A stretch of 64,000 bases of DNA from Thermophagus xiamenensis (GTDB lineage: Bacteria; Bacteroidota; Bacteroidia; Bacteroidales; Marinilabiliaceae), in contig NZ_FONA01000003.1 of NCBI RefSeq assembly GCF_900112795.1, positions 62,001 to 126,000 of the forward strand, given 5' to 3'. Below, in pieces: positions 1 through 8,845 of this stretch (positions are counted from its first letter, which is position 1; the number at the start of each line of letters is the position of its first letter). A program made the translations under genes and the position numbers. The notes beneath the pieces were generated by a model. The model saw only the letters and a list, made by a program, of their open reading frames with translations. It had not been told where the DNA came from and did not search any database.

Positions 1-476
1 GAATGATTGCCCGATACTACCATCACGCGTCCCTCGGCAATTATAGAGCTTTGAGTTTCTACTACTTTGTCTAACAGTTCAAAAGAGGCTTTTTCGAAAT
101 AAACGCCATCCGGCAGAGGATGCTCCAACTTAAGCCGGCAGTGAAACAGCCCCAGGTCATTGGATTCTACCACATCCATCAGGTCTCTGAACTTTATTTT
201 AATCCTTACTCCACCAATTTCGTCACTTACATATCGTTTAAACATGGCCAACATATTGGCCCGGGGTTTATGGCCGGCCTCGGGCTTTTCGAGGCCTTTA
301 TCCTCCATCACGTTACCGACAATAAAAACCTCCCGGCCATTGCTAAAACCCGTAAAAGGTTCTATGACCGGAATGCCCAACCACCCCAATCGTTTTTTTA
401 TGCGTAACCGTATCTGATGAAAAGGTGTTCCTGGCTTGCGTAACCTTTTTATAAAGGTTTTGGTATTAAAAAGCAT
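1..476 (-). CDS. App1-like (DUF2183) phosphatase-family protein, N-terminal part
   Basis: The reading frame runs from an ATG at 476 and leaves the window at base 1 still open, so about 158 N-terminal residues are seen. The segment GWLGIPVIEPFTGFSNGREV, followed by a conserved EDKGLEKP stretch and RYVSDEIGGVRIKIKF, resembles the N-terminal domain of the App1/DUF2183 phosphatidate-phosphatase-like family. The catalytic HAD-like domain would lie outside the window, so the enzymatic role is inferred. It diverges from a diacylglycerol-kinase-like gene 94 bp away, which fits a shared lipid-phosphate theme. The ATG at 476 was chosen because the frame opens there with a basic N-terminus (MLFNTKTFIKRLRK); no clear ribosome site is visible. 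The family call rests on remembered motif resemblance only. Confidence 0.65.
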   Translation of the reverse strand, partial: MLFNTKTFIKRLRKPGTPFHQIRLRIKKRLGWLGIPVIEPFTGFSNGREVFIVGNVMEDKGLEKPEAGHKPRANMLAMFKRYVSDEIGGVRIKIKFRDLMDVVESNDLGLFHCRLKLEHPLPDGVYFEKASFELLDKVVETQSSIIAEGRVMVVSGNH

Positions 477-569
477 TTCCAAACTTGTTTTTTTTACTAT
501 CTTTAAGAAAGTTATATCGATATTATATTCAAATATAATCATTCCGGGACAGAAGATAATTCAAAAATT

Positions 570-1505
570 ATGCAGGCCAAACAAAGAAGAAAGGTATTAT
601 TTGTTATCAATCCTGTTTCGGGCAGTAATACCAAAACGGATATTCGGGAACAGATAGTTCGCCTCTGCAAAAAAAAGGATATGCAACCTTTCTTTATAGC
701 CACCACGGGCGAAAACGATTGCCAACAAATTGAGAAAGCCCTGGATGAATGCCATCCCGAAATACTGGTTGCGGTGGGTGGTGATGGAACGGTTAATTTA
801 GCCGCCCAGGTGTTGAACGGAAGAACCGACATAAAACTGGGCATCATACCTACCGGTTCGGCCAATGGAATGGCTTTTGAACTTAACATTCCCACCAGCC
901 TGGAAAATGCAATGAATATCATTGCCCGAAACGTATCCAAACCTATTGACCTGTTAAAGATTAATAATCAGCACCTGGCGGTTCATTTAAGTGACATAGG
1001 ACTAAACGCCAGAATCATAAAACGTTTTGACGAGGAAAAAATCCGAGGTTTTTACGGTTATGCCAAACAGTTTTTCAAAGAGCTGAAGGCGCCGGCACCC
1101 TTTCGATGTACCATTAAGGTAAAAAAACGAACCCGAATGTACAGAGCCGTCATGGTGGTTATGCTTAACACCCATTTTTATGGAACCGGTGCCATTATAA
1201 ATCCCAAAGGACGAATGGATGACGGTAAATTTGAAATTGTGATTATAAAACCTTACCCATGGTATTATATATTTAGTATGTTTTTCGCTTTCTTTACGGG
1301 AAATATTCATAAACTAAGACATGTTAAAATCAAATCATACAAACGCGCACAAATAATTCTTAATCCTCCTCAGGACCTTCAGATTGACGGTGAACCATTG
1401 GGTGAAGTGAGCCAAATTGAAATTGAAATTATACCATCTGCCATAGAGGTTATTTACAACGACCAGGAAGACCATTTATTCTTTAGCCCGGCAGAAAAGA
1501 AATAA
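570..1505 (+). CDS. Diacylglycerol kinase family lipid kinase (YegS/DagK-like)
   Basis: A 311-residue protein with the DAGK catalytic signature. VINPVSGSNTK (about residues 13-23) is the first nucleotide-contact strand, VGGDGTVNLAAQVL (about 69-82) is the conserved GGDGT loop, and GIIPTGSANGMA (about 92-103) is the typical third motif. The C-terminal half is the beta-rich domain ending in the DLQIDGEPLGE motif, also typical. Family members phosphorylate diacylglycerol or related lipids with ATP at the inner membrane face. Length is normal for bacterial members (about 300). The exact lipid substrate (diacylglycerol, sphingosine-like or undecaprenol) cannot be told from sequence. The divergent neighbour is an App1-like lipid phosphatase candidate. 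Confidence 0.9.
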   Translation: MQAKQRRKVLFVINPVSGSNTKTDIREQIVRLCKKKDMQPFFIATTGENDCQQIEKALDECHPEILVAVGGDGTVNLAAQVLNGRTDIKLGIIPTGSANGMAFELNIPTSLENAMNIIARNVSKPIDLLKINNQHLAVHLSDIGLNARIIKRFDEEKIRGFYGYAKQFFKELKAPAPFRCTIKVKKRTRMYRAVMVVMLNTHFYGTGAIINPKGRMDDGKFEIVIIKPYPWYYIFSMFFAFFTGNIHKLRHVKIKSYKRAQIILNPPQDLQIDGEPLGEVSQIEIEIIPSAIEVIYNDQEDHLFFSPAEKK

Positions 1506-2205
1506 AGGCTGAACAGGCAATTAGGTTATCAGGTCAGGAGGCTGATTAGAGGTCAGAGGCCAGAAGACAGAAGCTAGAAGCCAGAGGCCAGAAAAAATAT
1601 ATATGTGGATATAAATAGAAATAATGTAGATACAAATAGATTTAGGTAGAAATAAGATGGATATAAATTGTAATTCAAAATCAGCCTAACATTCTATTGC
1701 CTACCGACCTAACAGCCTAATGGCCTAACAACCTATCGGCCTTTATTGCCAGCCCCGAAGGGGCGGCAGCTTTGTAGCAAATGTGCAACCATATTCAACC
1801 TGAGCCCCGGAGGGGCGGTAGAACGGTAACCCAGAGGCAAATACCCTCCCTCACCCCCCAACCCCCTGAAGGGGGTGCACCGGCCCGCAGAGGACGTAAA
1901 CCAGACGCCAGAGGCTGGAAGCCAGAAGCTAAATGTTAGAAAGAAGTATAAATAAAATGGATAAATAGAAATAGGTTGTTTGTATGGATTAATCGGATTA
2001 CGGACCTCTGTTTTTCGCTTCCAATTAAGTCGGAAGGAACCGTAATAAGACCATATATGAGGAAAAGAAACCAGTCATCCTAAAACTACGTATTTCTATT
2101 TATTTCAACATATTTCCCTAAATTTCCTTTCTAACTTCTGATTATCTGAACCAAAAGTTAGATACCAGGAACCTGAAGCTATTGATAATAAACAAAATAA
2201 TAAGA
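1506..2205. repeat. Intergenic mosaic of dispersed short repeats
   Basis: No credible gene is seen in these 700 bases. They contain most of the repeat modules found elsewhere in the window. Runs of 7-bp CAGAAGC/CAGAGGC type lie at about 1545-1592 and 1890-1930. ATAGAAATA-type runs lie at 1603-1670. GCCTAACAACCTAT-type runs lie at 1685-1742. Two GCCCCGGAGGGGCGG-type blocks lie near 1747-1765 and 1803-1820, each followed by a similar AGC-rich tail. Position 1850-1880 has a C-rich stretch (CCCTCACCCCCCAACCCCCT). The mosaic sits between convergence-free plus-strand genes, so it also carries the promoter region of otsB. Confidence 0.75.
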
Positions 2206-3006
2206 ATGACAACAAAGAATCCAAAACCCATATTCTCAGAAGATTCAGACTTTTTTTCAATAACCGCACAAAAAAAACCGGTCTTTTTTTTCGACTATGA
2301 CGGCACCTTGACACCCATCGTGAGCAAGCCGGAACTGGCATTGTTAAGTCAGGAAATGAAAGAGCTGCTAAATCAACTCTCTCAAAAATTTACCGTAGCC
2401 ATCGTTACCGGCCGGGACCTGGCTGACATCAAAAAGCTGGTGGAACTCGAGCATCTCATCTATTCCGGAAGTCACGGATTTCAGATATCCGGTCCCGAAG
2501 GACTAAATCTGGAACATGAAAAAGGAATCGCCCTCCTACCCCAACTCGACAGAATAGAAAAAGAACTGATAGAGATTCAGAAAAAGTACCCCGGAACGCA
2601 GGTCGACCGAAAACGGTATGCCGTAGGCCTCCATTACAGGAATGCCAAAGAAGGTGACATTGAAAATATTCTGTTGGACTTTGAGGATGTATTAAAAAAA
2701 CATCCTGCCTTTAAAAAAGGGACGGGCAAGAAAATTGTGGAAGTAAAACCCAATATTGACTGGCACAAAGGGAAAGCGGTATTATGGATATTGGAAAAAC
2801 TGGGACTGAAAGAAAATACATCGGTAATCCCCATCTATATTGGTGACGACGATACCGATGAAGATGCTTTCGAGGCTTTGGAAAAAAACGGTGACGGTAT
2901 CGGCATTATGGTCAGCCATAACGGAAATCCCACCCATGCCTCCTATTCGCTCCAAAACGTGGAAGAGGTAAAACAACTGCTCAAAAAAATAATGACTCTG
3001 TATTAA
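2206..3006 (+). CDS. otsB: Trehalose-6-phosphate phosphatase
   Basis: Dephosphorylates trehalose 6-phosphate to trehalose in the cytoplasm. HAD motif I is FFFDYDGTLTPI (nucleophile and acid/base Asp), motif II is AIVTGRD, and the late acidic motif is YIGDDDTDEDAF. The SGSHGFQI and VEVKPNIDWHKGKAV segments are characteristic of the trehalose-phosphatase branch of the HAD superfamily. I chose the ATG at 2206 (266 residues); the frame could extend 8 codons upstream to a TTG at 2182, which is less likely. No trehalose-phosphate synthase gene lies in the window, so the partner must be elsewhere. A bidirectional terminator lies downstream. Confidence 0.92.
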   Translation: MTTKNPKPIFSEDSDFFSITAQKKPVFFFDYDGTLTPIVSKPELALLSQEMKELLNQLSQKFTVAIVTGRDLADIKKLVELEHLIYSGSHGFQISGPEGLNLEHEKGIALLPQLDRIEKELIEIQKKYPGTQVDRKRYAVGLHYRNAKEGDIENILLDFEDVLKKHPAFKKGTGKKIVEVKPNIDWHKGKAVLWILEKLGLKENTSVIPIYIGDDDTDEDAFEALEKNGDGIGIMVSHNGNPTHASYSLQNVEEVKQLLKKIMTLY

Positions 3007-3127
3007 CATCGAGGCTTTCGACCTGCAAATAATATTCAGAATCATTGGATGTACGCATGATTTCGACACAGTCAACTGCAGGCAGGCGACTCAATGGGTC
3101 AATAGCCATAAATTGATTCTACAAAAG

Positions 3128-3179
3128 AGGCCGGTGAAAATGCATCTCCAAAGTAAATTCACAGTTCACCGGCCTTTTA
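3128..3179. terminator. Bidirectional rho-independent terminator between otsB and menB
   Basis: AGGCCGGTGAA at 3128-3138 pairs perfectly with TTCACCGGCCT at 3165-3175, and is flanked by AAAAG on the left and TTTT on the right. It can therefore end transcription of convergent otsB (+) and menB (-). Confidence 0.8.
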
Positions 3180-3202
3180 AGTATCGTCAGAAGAATCAAT
3201 CA

Positions 3203-4015
3203 TCAAGGAAATTTAGGGAACTGCTTGAAGTCGGGGTCCCGTTTTTCGAGGAACGCTTTACGTCCTTCCTGAGCTTCTTCCATAAGATAGAACATCAGGG
3301 TAGCGTCACCAGCCATCTCCATAATACCGGCCTGACCGTCCAGTTCGGCATTGAGGCCACGCTTAATCATCCGTAAAGCCATGGGACTGCGTTGTAACAT
3401 TATTCTGCACCATTCCATGGTTTCTTCTTCAAGCTTATCGTGGGGAACCACCTTATTGACAAGACCCATTTTCTCGGCTTCTTCTGCTGAATACTGTTTA
3501 CACAAGAACCATATTTCGCGAGCCTTTTTTTGTCCCACATGTCGAGCCAAATAAGAGGAACCGAACCCTGCATCAAAGCTACCCACCTTGGGGCCGGTTT
3601 GTCCGAAAATAGCCTTTTCACTGGCAATGGTCAGGTCACAAACAACGTGCAACACATGGCCCCCGCCGATAGCGTAACCGTTAACCATAGCCACAACCGG
3701 TTTGGGTAACGAACGAATACGTTTGTGCAGGTCAAGAACATTCAGACGGGGAACCCCATCTTCGTCCACATATCCGCCGTAACCTTTAACATTCTGGTCG
3801 CCACCGGAACAGAAAGCTTTATCTCCTTCGCCCGTGAGAATAACCACACCAATATCCTGACGCTCGCGGCAGATATCAAAAGCTTCAATCATCTCCTTTA
3901 CTGTTTTGGGACGAAAAGCATTGTATACACGCGGGCGGTTAATGGTTACTTTTGCGACGCCTTCACAAAATTCAAATTTGATGTCTTCATATTCTTTTAT
4001 GGTAGTCCAGGACAT
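3203..4015 (-). CDS. menB: 1,4-dihydroxy-2-naphthoyl-CoA synthase
   Basis: Crotonase-fold enzyme of menaquinone synthesis that cyclises o-succinylbenzoyl-CoA. Seen in the 270-residue protein: the crotonase oxyanion-hole segments [14 protein letters not shown] and [19 protein letters not shown], then the MenB-specific stretch [20 protein letters not shown] and the block [30 protein letters not shown], with Gly rather than Asp, is the pattern I associate with the bicarbonate-dependent type of MenB. It is the last gene of the menF-menD-menB group, separated from menD by 125 bp, and ends at the bidirectional terminator. Confidence 0.95.
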   Translation of the reverse strand: MSWTTIKEYEDIKFEFCEGVAKVTINRPRVYNAFRPKTVKEMIEAFDICRERQDIGVVILTGEGDKAFCSGGDQNVKGYGGYVDEDGVPRLNVLDLHKRIRSLPKPVVAMVNGYAIGGGHVLHVVCDLTIASEKAIFGQTGPKVGSFDAGFGSSYLARHVGQKKAREIWFLCKQYSAEEAEKMGLVNKVVPHDKLEEETMEWCRIMLQRSPMALRMIKRGLNAELDGQAGIMEMAGDATLMFYLMEEAQEGRKAFLEKRDPDFKQFPKFP

Positions 4016-4140
4016 ATTATATATTTTTAGATTGTTAGATACAAGATTCTTAGATGTAAGACTTTTGGGTTAAGCAAAAATCGTGAATTTTATGCGATAT
4101 ATTTACAGAAAAAATTAATCCATCCGCGCTTTCGCATTCA

Positions 4141-5829
4141 TCAATCACTTCTTAAATAGTTAAAATAACCCCTCAATATTTCTCCGTTGCGTGGTCCGGG
4201 TGTAAAGATTTCAAGCAAAGCTGGTGCACCTTTATCTTCCCAAAAATCGGATAAAACATTCATTAGTTCATCTGCATTGGTAGCAGTGAAATATAGTAAA
4301 CCAAAGGTTTCGGCAATGCCTTTGCATCTGTAATCGCCTTTAGCTTCAAAAAAAGGCTCCAATTCTTTTGTTTCGGACGGACCGGGAATATATCTGAAAA
4401 TACCTCCCCCACCGTTATTGATAACAATAACTCTAAAGGTAGCCGGAAGATATCGATGCCACAAACCATTGGAATCATACAAAAATGACAAATCACCAAC
4501 AATAAGCGTTACGGGACGGTCGCCGGCAAAAGCGGCACCGGCAGCAGTACTGACACACCCGTCAATTCCGCTGGTACCCCTGTTGCCCTCAAAAATATGT
4601 TTTTGCTTCCATTCAAAAAGTTGAGCATATCGCACCGGCGTACTATTGCCCAGATGAATTTCCACTCCATCCGGAATGCTTTGCGATAGCATCTCGAAAA
4701 CCTTAAAATCGCTCCAACCAACTTGCGCACAAAATTCTCGGTGTTTTTCAGTAGTAACAAGTCGGGCCTTCTCCCAAAAATTCATATAACCGAAAGGAAA
4801 AGGTTTCAATTTTTCCGATACAGCCTTAAGCGTAGGCAAAGCATCACCCCGTATCTGTCGGGTAAGACATTGGTAAGTATCAACAATAATATCCTGATTG
4901 GAAAAATGCCAATGTGCGCCCGGATGACAAGAACGTATTAACTGTTTAATTCTTTTAGATAATACCGGTACATCCAGGGTAATCAATAGGTCAGGACAAA
5001 AAGTTCCGACATTGGAAGAAAAGTATTCCAAAAGTCGGTCGGTATTCTCAAAAACTTTCTCACCACTCAGGTTGGATAATGTTTCTGTTACCACCACAAC
5101 ACCTTTCTCTGCCAGCAAAGCAACCACCTCATTCAAAAGTGATTCACCACGTGTGGCACCCACCAAAAACAATATTTTTTGATATTGAGATATTTCAGAG
5201 TTTAGCTCCTCCACCAGGCTATAGTCGACAGGATTATCGTTTCGGACCGGCATAACACGTGGCGAAACAGTACTTTCCGTTTTTACAGTATCATACAAAG
5301 GTTCCCTAAACGGAACATTGATATGTACCGGTCCTGACACCGGGCCCAGTGCATGTCGAAAAGCTTCATTCAACAAACGGTTGGTTAGTTGCACTTCGGC
5401 AGGCGACAGTTTGCCAACGGGCAATTGACACTGATAACGAATAAAATTATTAAAGATATTATTCTGCCGGATGGTTTGCCCATCGGCCTGGTCAATAAGT
5501 TCCGGTGGTCGGTCGGCAGTAATGGCTATTAGCGGTACTTGTTGATAATAAGCCTCGGCTAAAGCAGGTCCATAATTGAGCACGGCAGTACCACTGGTAC
5601 ATATTAATGCCACCGGCGTATTGGTTTTGCGGGCAAGCCCTAAGGCAAAGTACGCCGCCGAACGCTCATCCACAATGGTGAGACAATGAAATTTACCACT
5701 GGCAGGAAACGATAAAATTAGTGGTGCATTGCGTGAACCGGGCGAAATTACCACATACTTTACACCCTGCTCATAACAATGACTTATGATATATGATACA
5801 ATAGATTTATCGGAGGTTGTACAACTCAT
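4141..5829 (-). CDS. menD: 2-succinyl-5-enolpyruvyl-6-hydroxy-3-cyclohexene-1-carboxylate synthase
   Basis: Thiamine-diphosphate enzyme that joins isochorismate and 2-oxoglutarate in menaquinone synthesis. The N-terminal pyrimidine-binding domain has ISPGSRNAPL and the DERSAAYFALGLA motif with the conserved Glu. The C-terminal ThDP/metal motif is GDLSFLYDSNGL followed by VIVINNGGGGIF. The length of 562 residues is normal. The ATG at 5829 lies inside the 3' end of menF (23-nt overlap), implying translational coupling. The menF-menD pair makes and uses isochorismate directly. Confidence 0.95.
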   Translation of the reverse strand: MSCTTSDKSIVSYIISHCYEQGVKYVVISPGSRNAPLILSFPASGKFHCLTIVDERSAAYFALGLARKTNTPVALICTSGTAVLNYGPALAEAYYQQVPLIAITADRPPELIDQADGQTIRQNNIFNNFIRYQCQLPVGKLSPAEVQLTNRLLNEAFRHALGPVSGPVHINVPFREPLYDTVKTESTVSPRVMPVRNDNPVDYSLVEELNSEISQYQKILFLVGATRGESLLNEVVALLAEKGVVVVTETLSNLSGEKVFENTDRLLEYFSSNVGTFCPDLLITLDVPVLSKRIKQLIRSCHPGAHWHFSNQDIIVDTYQCLTRQIRGDALPTLKAVSEKLKPFPFGYMNFWEKARLVTTEKHREFCAQVGWSDFKVFEMLSQSIPDGVEIHLGNSTPVRYAQLFEWKQKHIFEGNRGTSGIDGCVSTAAGAAFAGDRPVTLIVGDLSFLYDSNGLWHRYLPATFRVIVINNGGGGIFRYIPGPSETKELEPFFEAKGDYRCKGIAETFGLLYFTATNADELMNVLSDFWEDKGAPALLEIFTPGPRNGEILRGYFNYLRSD

Positions 5830-6940
5830 TTCTAATGTTTTGTTTTACGGAATTGATTACCGACCAAAGCGTTTGTGCTTTTAACCGGGTTTCTTCCCAT
5901 TCGGATTCTTCACCCGATTCACGGGTAAGACCGCCACCGAGATACAACACCGCTTTCCCGTTCACCAGTTCCATGCACCGTATGTTAACAAAAAACTGAA
6001 AGGCAGAGTGTTGTACCGGTCCCAAAAAGCCACTATAAAACGCACGGTCAAAAGTCTCGGCACGTCCAATCACCTCTAATGCCGCCTCTTTAGGATAGCC
6101 GCCAACGGCCGGGGTAGGATGCAGTACCTCCAGAAACGGACCAACATTATTTGAAATATGTTGAGACCGAAAATGATAATGTGTTCTCAGATGTACCACC
6201 TGTCCGGCGGATATGGGCCTCGGACCATCTTTGGTAAATTGTGAAACACCAAAATCTTTCAGTTTTTCCTCGATAAACTGAGCCACAAAACCTTGTTCTT
6301 CCAATTCTTTTGAATTCCAGTCATCATCACAGCGTTCACCCGAACGGGTAGCCGCCAAAGCCACAGTATTAAAATTGTAATCATCTTTATGCAGGAAGAT
6401 TTCGGGACTGGCCCCCATCCAGCGGCCCAATAAGGGATGCACAAAAAAATAAACGAAGGCTTTGGGATATAGTTGACACAAAGTTTCAAATACATGCGGA
6501 AGCATGTCTGCCGACACTTTGGGCACCTCCATCTGTCGGGCCAGAACGACTTTATCTGCCTCACCGCTTTTCAGTGCCTGGTGGGCTATGGTAAATGATT
6601 GTGAATAAGCTTTTCTTGCGCCCACCATTTCTAAAAGAGAACCTTCACTCTCGGCAAGGTCAACCTTTTTCCCGGAAAGCGAAATGCTCTTTATGTTTCC
6701 TATCGGCCTTAGAATAAAAGCACCATTGCTCAAATGAAACGGTGCCACCAAAAAAGCCTCGCTATATGTATTGGGAGTGAAACGTGTAAGGTCTATACGT
6801 TCTACTTCACCCACGTCAAATCCTCGAACCACTGACTCATCCGGCAGGCGATAAACCACAAAAGGTCGGTCATTATTCAGCAGGGCGGTTAACCATTCCC
6901 TAATATTGTTTGTATTGTCGCTATTTTCCAATTGATGCAT
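5807..6940 (-). CDS. menF: Isochorismate synthase
   Basis: Chorismate-utilising enzyme converting chorismate to isochorismate, the first committed menaquinone step. Signature segments are GASPEIFLH, ALAATRSG, the HPTPAVGGYPKEAA block and the C-terminal FLGPV with a glycine-rich YLGGGLTRESGEESEWEET ending, as in the MST family. The frame extends to a TTG at 6967, but the first ATG is at 6940 (377 residues) and is preferred. It overlaps menD by 23 nt and lies 33 nt after the XRE/S24 regulator gene. A salicylate synthase is excluded by the menD coupling, an inference from context. Confidence 0.92.
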   Translation of the reverse strand: MHQLENSDNTNNIREWLTALLNNDRPFVVYRLPDESVVRGFDVGEVERIDLTRFTPNTYSEAFLVAPFHLSNGAFILRPIGNIKSISLSGKKVDLAESEGSLLEMVGARKAYSQSFTIAHQALKSGEADKVVLARQMEVPKVSADMLPHVFETLCQLYPKAFVYFFVHPLLGRWMGASPEIFLHKDDYNFNTVALAATRSGERCDDDWNSKELEEQGFVAQFIEEKLKDFGVSQFTKDGPRPISAGQVVHLRTHYHFRSQHISNNVGPFLEVLHPTPAVGGYPKEAALEVIGRAETFDRAFYSGFLGPVQHSAFQFFVNIRCMELVNGKAVLYLGGGLTRESGEESEWEETRLKAQTLWSVINSVKQNIRNELYNLR

Positions 6941-6973
6941 TTTCGAGAGAAACGCAAAGATAGCCAAAAAGGT

Positions 6974-7786
6974 TTATTTTTCATTTTCGCCTAAAAGATG
7001 ATTCTTTAATTCACCCACATCCTTTTGAATAACATTAATGGAACGCACCAAATGTTCCATCTCCACTTTGCCGGCAGGTAGTTCCGGACTGATATAATGT
7101 ACGAAACGCCAAATCTCCCGAACCTCCTCAACAGAAAGATTGTATGGTTTATAAAGAGGATTTAAGCTGATACATTTCAGCGTTCCATCCACAGAAATAT
7201 TGTTTTCCACAATCTTAAAAGAAATTCCTTCATCCCTGGTAACAATAATACATGCTTCGCCCGATTTTATGGTGTACCAGTCAAGAACGAATTCGCCAGT
7301 CACCCAGGCACCTTCAGGAATAGGAAGCATAGAGTCACCACTGATTTGGAAGGTTCGGTATTTTTTCTCACGGTCCAAAAAGGGTAACCGGAAAACAGGC
7401 AGAGAACGAATATATTCAGGGTCAGCAAAGCCGGTGAGATAACCCGCCTTGGCTTTTTCCGGAACCAATTCAATATTTTCCTCATTATCGGTTCCCACAG
7501 TAGAGGTTAAAACCCTCAAACGTGAGCCTCGAACATAAACGTCATTCCCGGCCTCCAACTCTTTTAATTGAAAGTCGGTAAGTTTAGATAAATCAACCCT
7601 TACCAGAGTATCCATAGAAAGACCAAAGAAGTCGGATATTTTGGTCAACACCTCCAGCGGAGGACCGGAAACTTTATTTTCGTAATTGTTCAGTGTAGGT
7701 CGTTTAATACCCAGGGCTTCGGCCAAATCCTGCTGCGTCAGCTTCTTCCGCTTTCGCAGTAATTTCAAATTAGTTGCAAAATACAT
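6974..7786 (-). CDS. XRE-family regulator with C-terminal S24/LexA-like domain
   Basis: Residues 1-60 form a Cro/CI-type helix-turn-helix (LTQQDLAEALGIKRPTLNNYEN). Residues about 125-245 form an S24 peptidase-like fold with the GDSMLP motif (Ser152) and a candidate general-base Lys191 (ISFKIV). Both dyad residues of LexA-type self-cleaving repressors are therefore present, but no obvious Ala-Gly cleavage site was identified; AGYLTG at about 114-119 is a candidate. It is the first gene of the menFDB group, 33 nt before menF, with its own good Bacteroidetes promoter. It may regulate the men genes or itself; no operator was recognised. Such regulators also occur in prophages, but no phage genes flank it. 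Confidence 0.85.
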   Translation of the reverse strand: MYFATNLKLLRKRKKLTQQDLAEALGIKRPTLNNYENKVSGPPLEVLTKISDFFGLSMDTLVRVDLSKLTDFQLKELEAGNDVYVRGSRLRVLTSTVGTDNEENIELVPEKAKAGYLTGFADPEYIRSLPVFRLPFLDREKKYRTFQISGDSMLPIPEGAWVTGEFVLDWYTIKSGEACIIVTRDEGISFKIVENNISVDGTLKCISLNPLYKPYNLSVEEVREIWRFVHYISPELPAGKVEMEHLVRSINVIQKDVGELKNHLLGENEK

Positions 7787-7823
7787 GTTTAGTTATTAAT
7801 CTTATTTGGGATTAACTTATAAG

Positions 7824-7855
7824 CAAAAATATAAGAATTCAATGTTTTTTGCAAA
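7824..7855 (-). promoter_or_regulatory. Bacteroidetes-type promoter for the XRE/S24-menFDB group
   Basis: On the minus strand a -7 box TATTTTTG (7831-7824, consensus TAnnTTTG) lies 20 nt after a -33 box TTTG (7855-7852). Both boxes and the spacing match the known primary-sigma promoter of Bacteroidetes. The start codon lies about 38 nt downstream of the -7 box. Confidence 0.7.
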
Positions 7856-8131
7856 CTTTTTAATTTAGAGGTAAAAAATGGTTGAATAATGCCTCATCTA
7901 CCTTCTGCCTGTGCACTTCTGCCTATATCTTTTTACATTGTTGTAACCAACCAACCCCATGAGGCCCATTTTTATACAATTTTTTGTACCGACATAATTG
8001 CTCCTTCTCATAATATATTTATATTTAGGCAAATCATGCCTTACCCTTATTTTAAGTTGGTAGCTAATTCGTGATTATCAATTAAGAATAATAATTGTTA
8101 ACCACCACTTTTTCTTAATTAATCAGGAATC
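7856..8131. other. Intergenic region with one repeat fragment
   Basis: Divergent promoter region between the XRE regulator and the ykgJ-like gene. At about 7898-7932 it holds CTTCTGCCTGTGCACTTCTG, a fragment of the ~220-bp repeat unit found at 10372-10600 and 17369-17860. No gene or RNA was recognised. Confidence 0.6.
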
Positions 8132-8845
8132 ATGAAAACTTCGGAAGCCAAAAACTTTGAACCCATTTTTTATGCCGATGGACTTCAATTAGGGCAAGCC
8201 CACCCCGTAAAAAAAGATTTATCCAATCTAAAAGTTGGTCTTAGAAAGTTATATTACAACATCGATTTACTAACAGATGCTTTTTCACAACGATGTCAAA
8301 ATGAGAAAAAGCCGGTGCATTGTCGTATAGGCTGTCACTGGTGCTGTCATCAGGCGGTATTTGCCGCAACACATGAAATGATTGTATTAGTGGACTATTT
8401 AAAAAAAGTTTATTCACAAGAAAAAGTTGAAGAAATAAAAGAAAAGGCACGCGAAAAAGAAAGGCAATTAAGTAAACTAAGCCCTTCAGAGATACACCGG
8501 GCCAACCATCCCTGCCCGCTACTTCATAAGGGACGATGCATGGTTTACCCTGTCAGACCAACCGCTTGCCGCATATATCTATCCTCCAGCAAAGAAAGTT
8601 GTATGGCCAAATATAACGGGGAGCCGGGAGCCCTTCCCGCCGTTTTTGACTTTCCGCTAAAAGCGGGCCGTCAGCTCAACGAAGGTTTCGCTACAGCCTT
8701 GCGTCAGGAAGAGCTCAGCGTTGATGAGCACAGAATCGAACATATTTTGCTGAAACTACTGGAATCACCCCAAAAAACTACCGATTGGTTAAATGGTCAA
8801 ACCATTCATGACCGTTTTCCATTCGAAGAGGTTCCCGACAGCTAA
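8132..8845 (+). CDS. YkgJ-family cysteine cluster protein
   Basis: A 237-residue soluble protein with the zinc/iron-chelating Cys cluster of the YkgJ family. CRIGCHWCC (about residues 62-70) is followed by [20 protein letters not shown] plus CRIYLSS (about 125-151), with a further Cys shortly after. The family probably binds an iron-sulfur cluster or zinc; its biochemical role is not settled. It stands alone between divergent and convergent neighbours. Its stop codon overlaps that of the AbgT transporter gene by 4 nt, so the two transcripts are antisense at their ends. Confidence 0.85.
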   Translation: MKTSEAKNFEPIFYADGLQLGQAHPVKKDLSNLKVGLRKLYYNIDLLTDAFSQRCQNEKKPVHCRIGCHWCCHQAVFAATHEMIVLVDYLKKVYSQEKVEEIKEKAREKERQLSKLSPSEIHRANHPCPLLHKGRCMVYPVRPTACRIYLSSSKESCMAKYNGEPGALPAVFDFPLKAGRQLNEGFATALRQEELSVDEHRIEHILLKLLESPQKTTDWLNGQTIHDRFPFEEVPDS

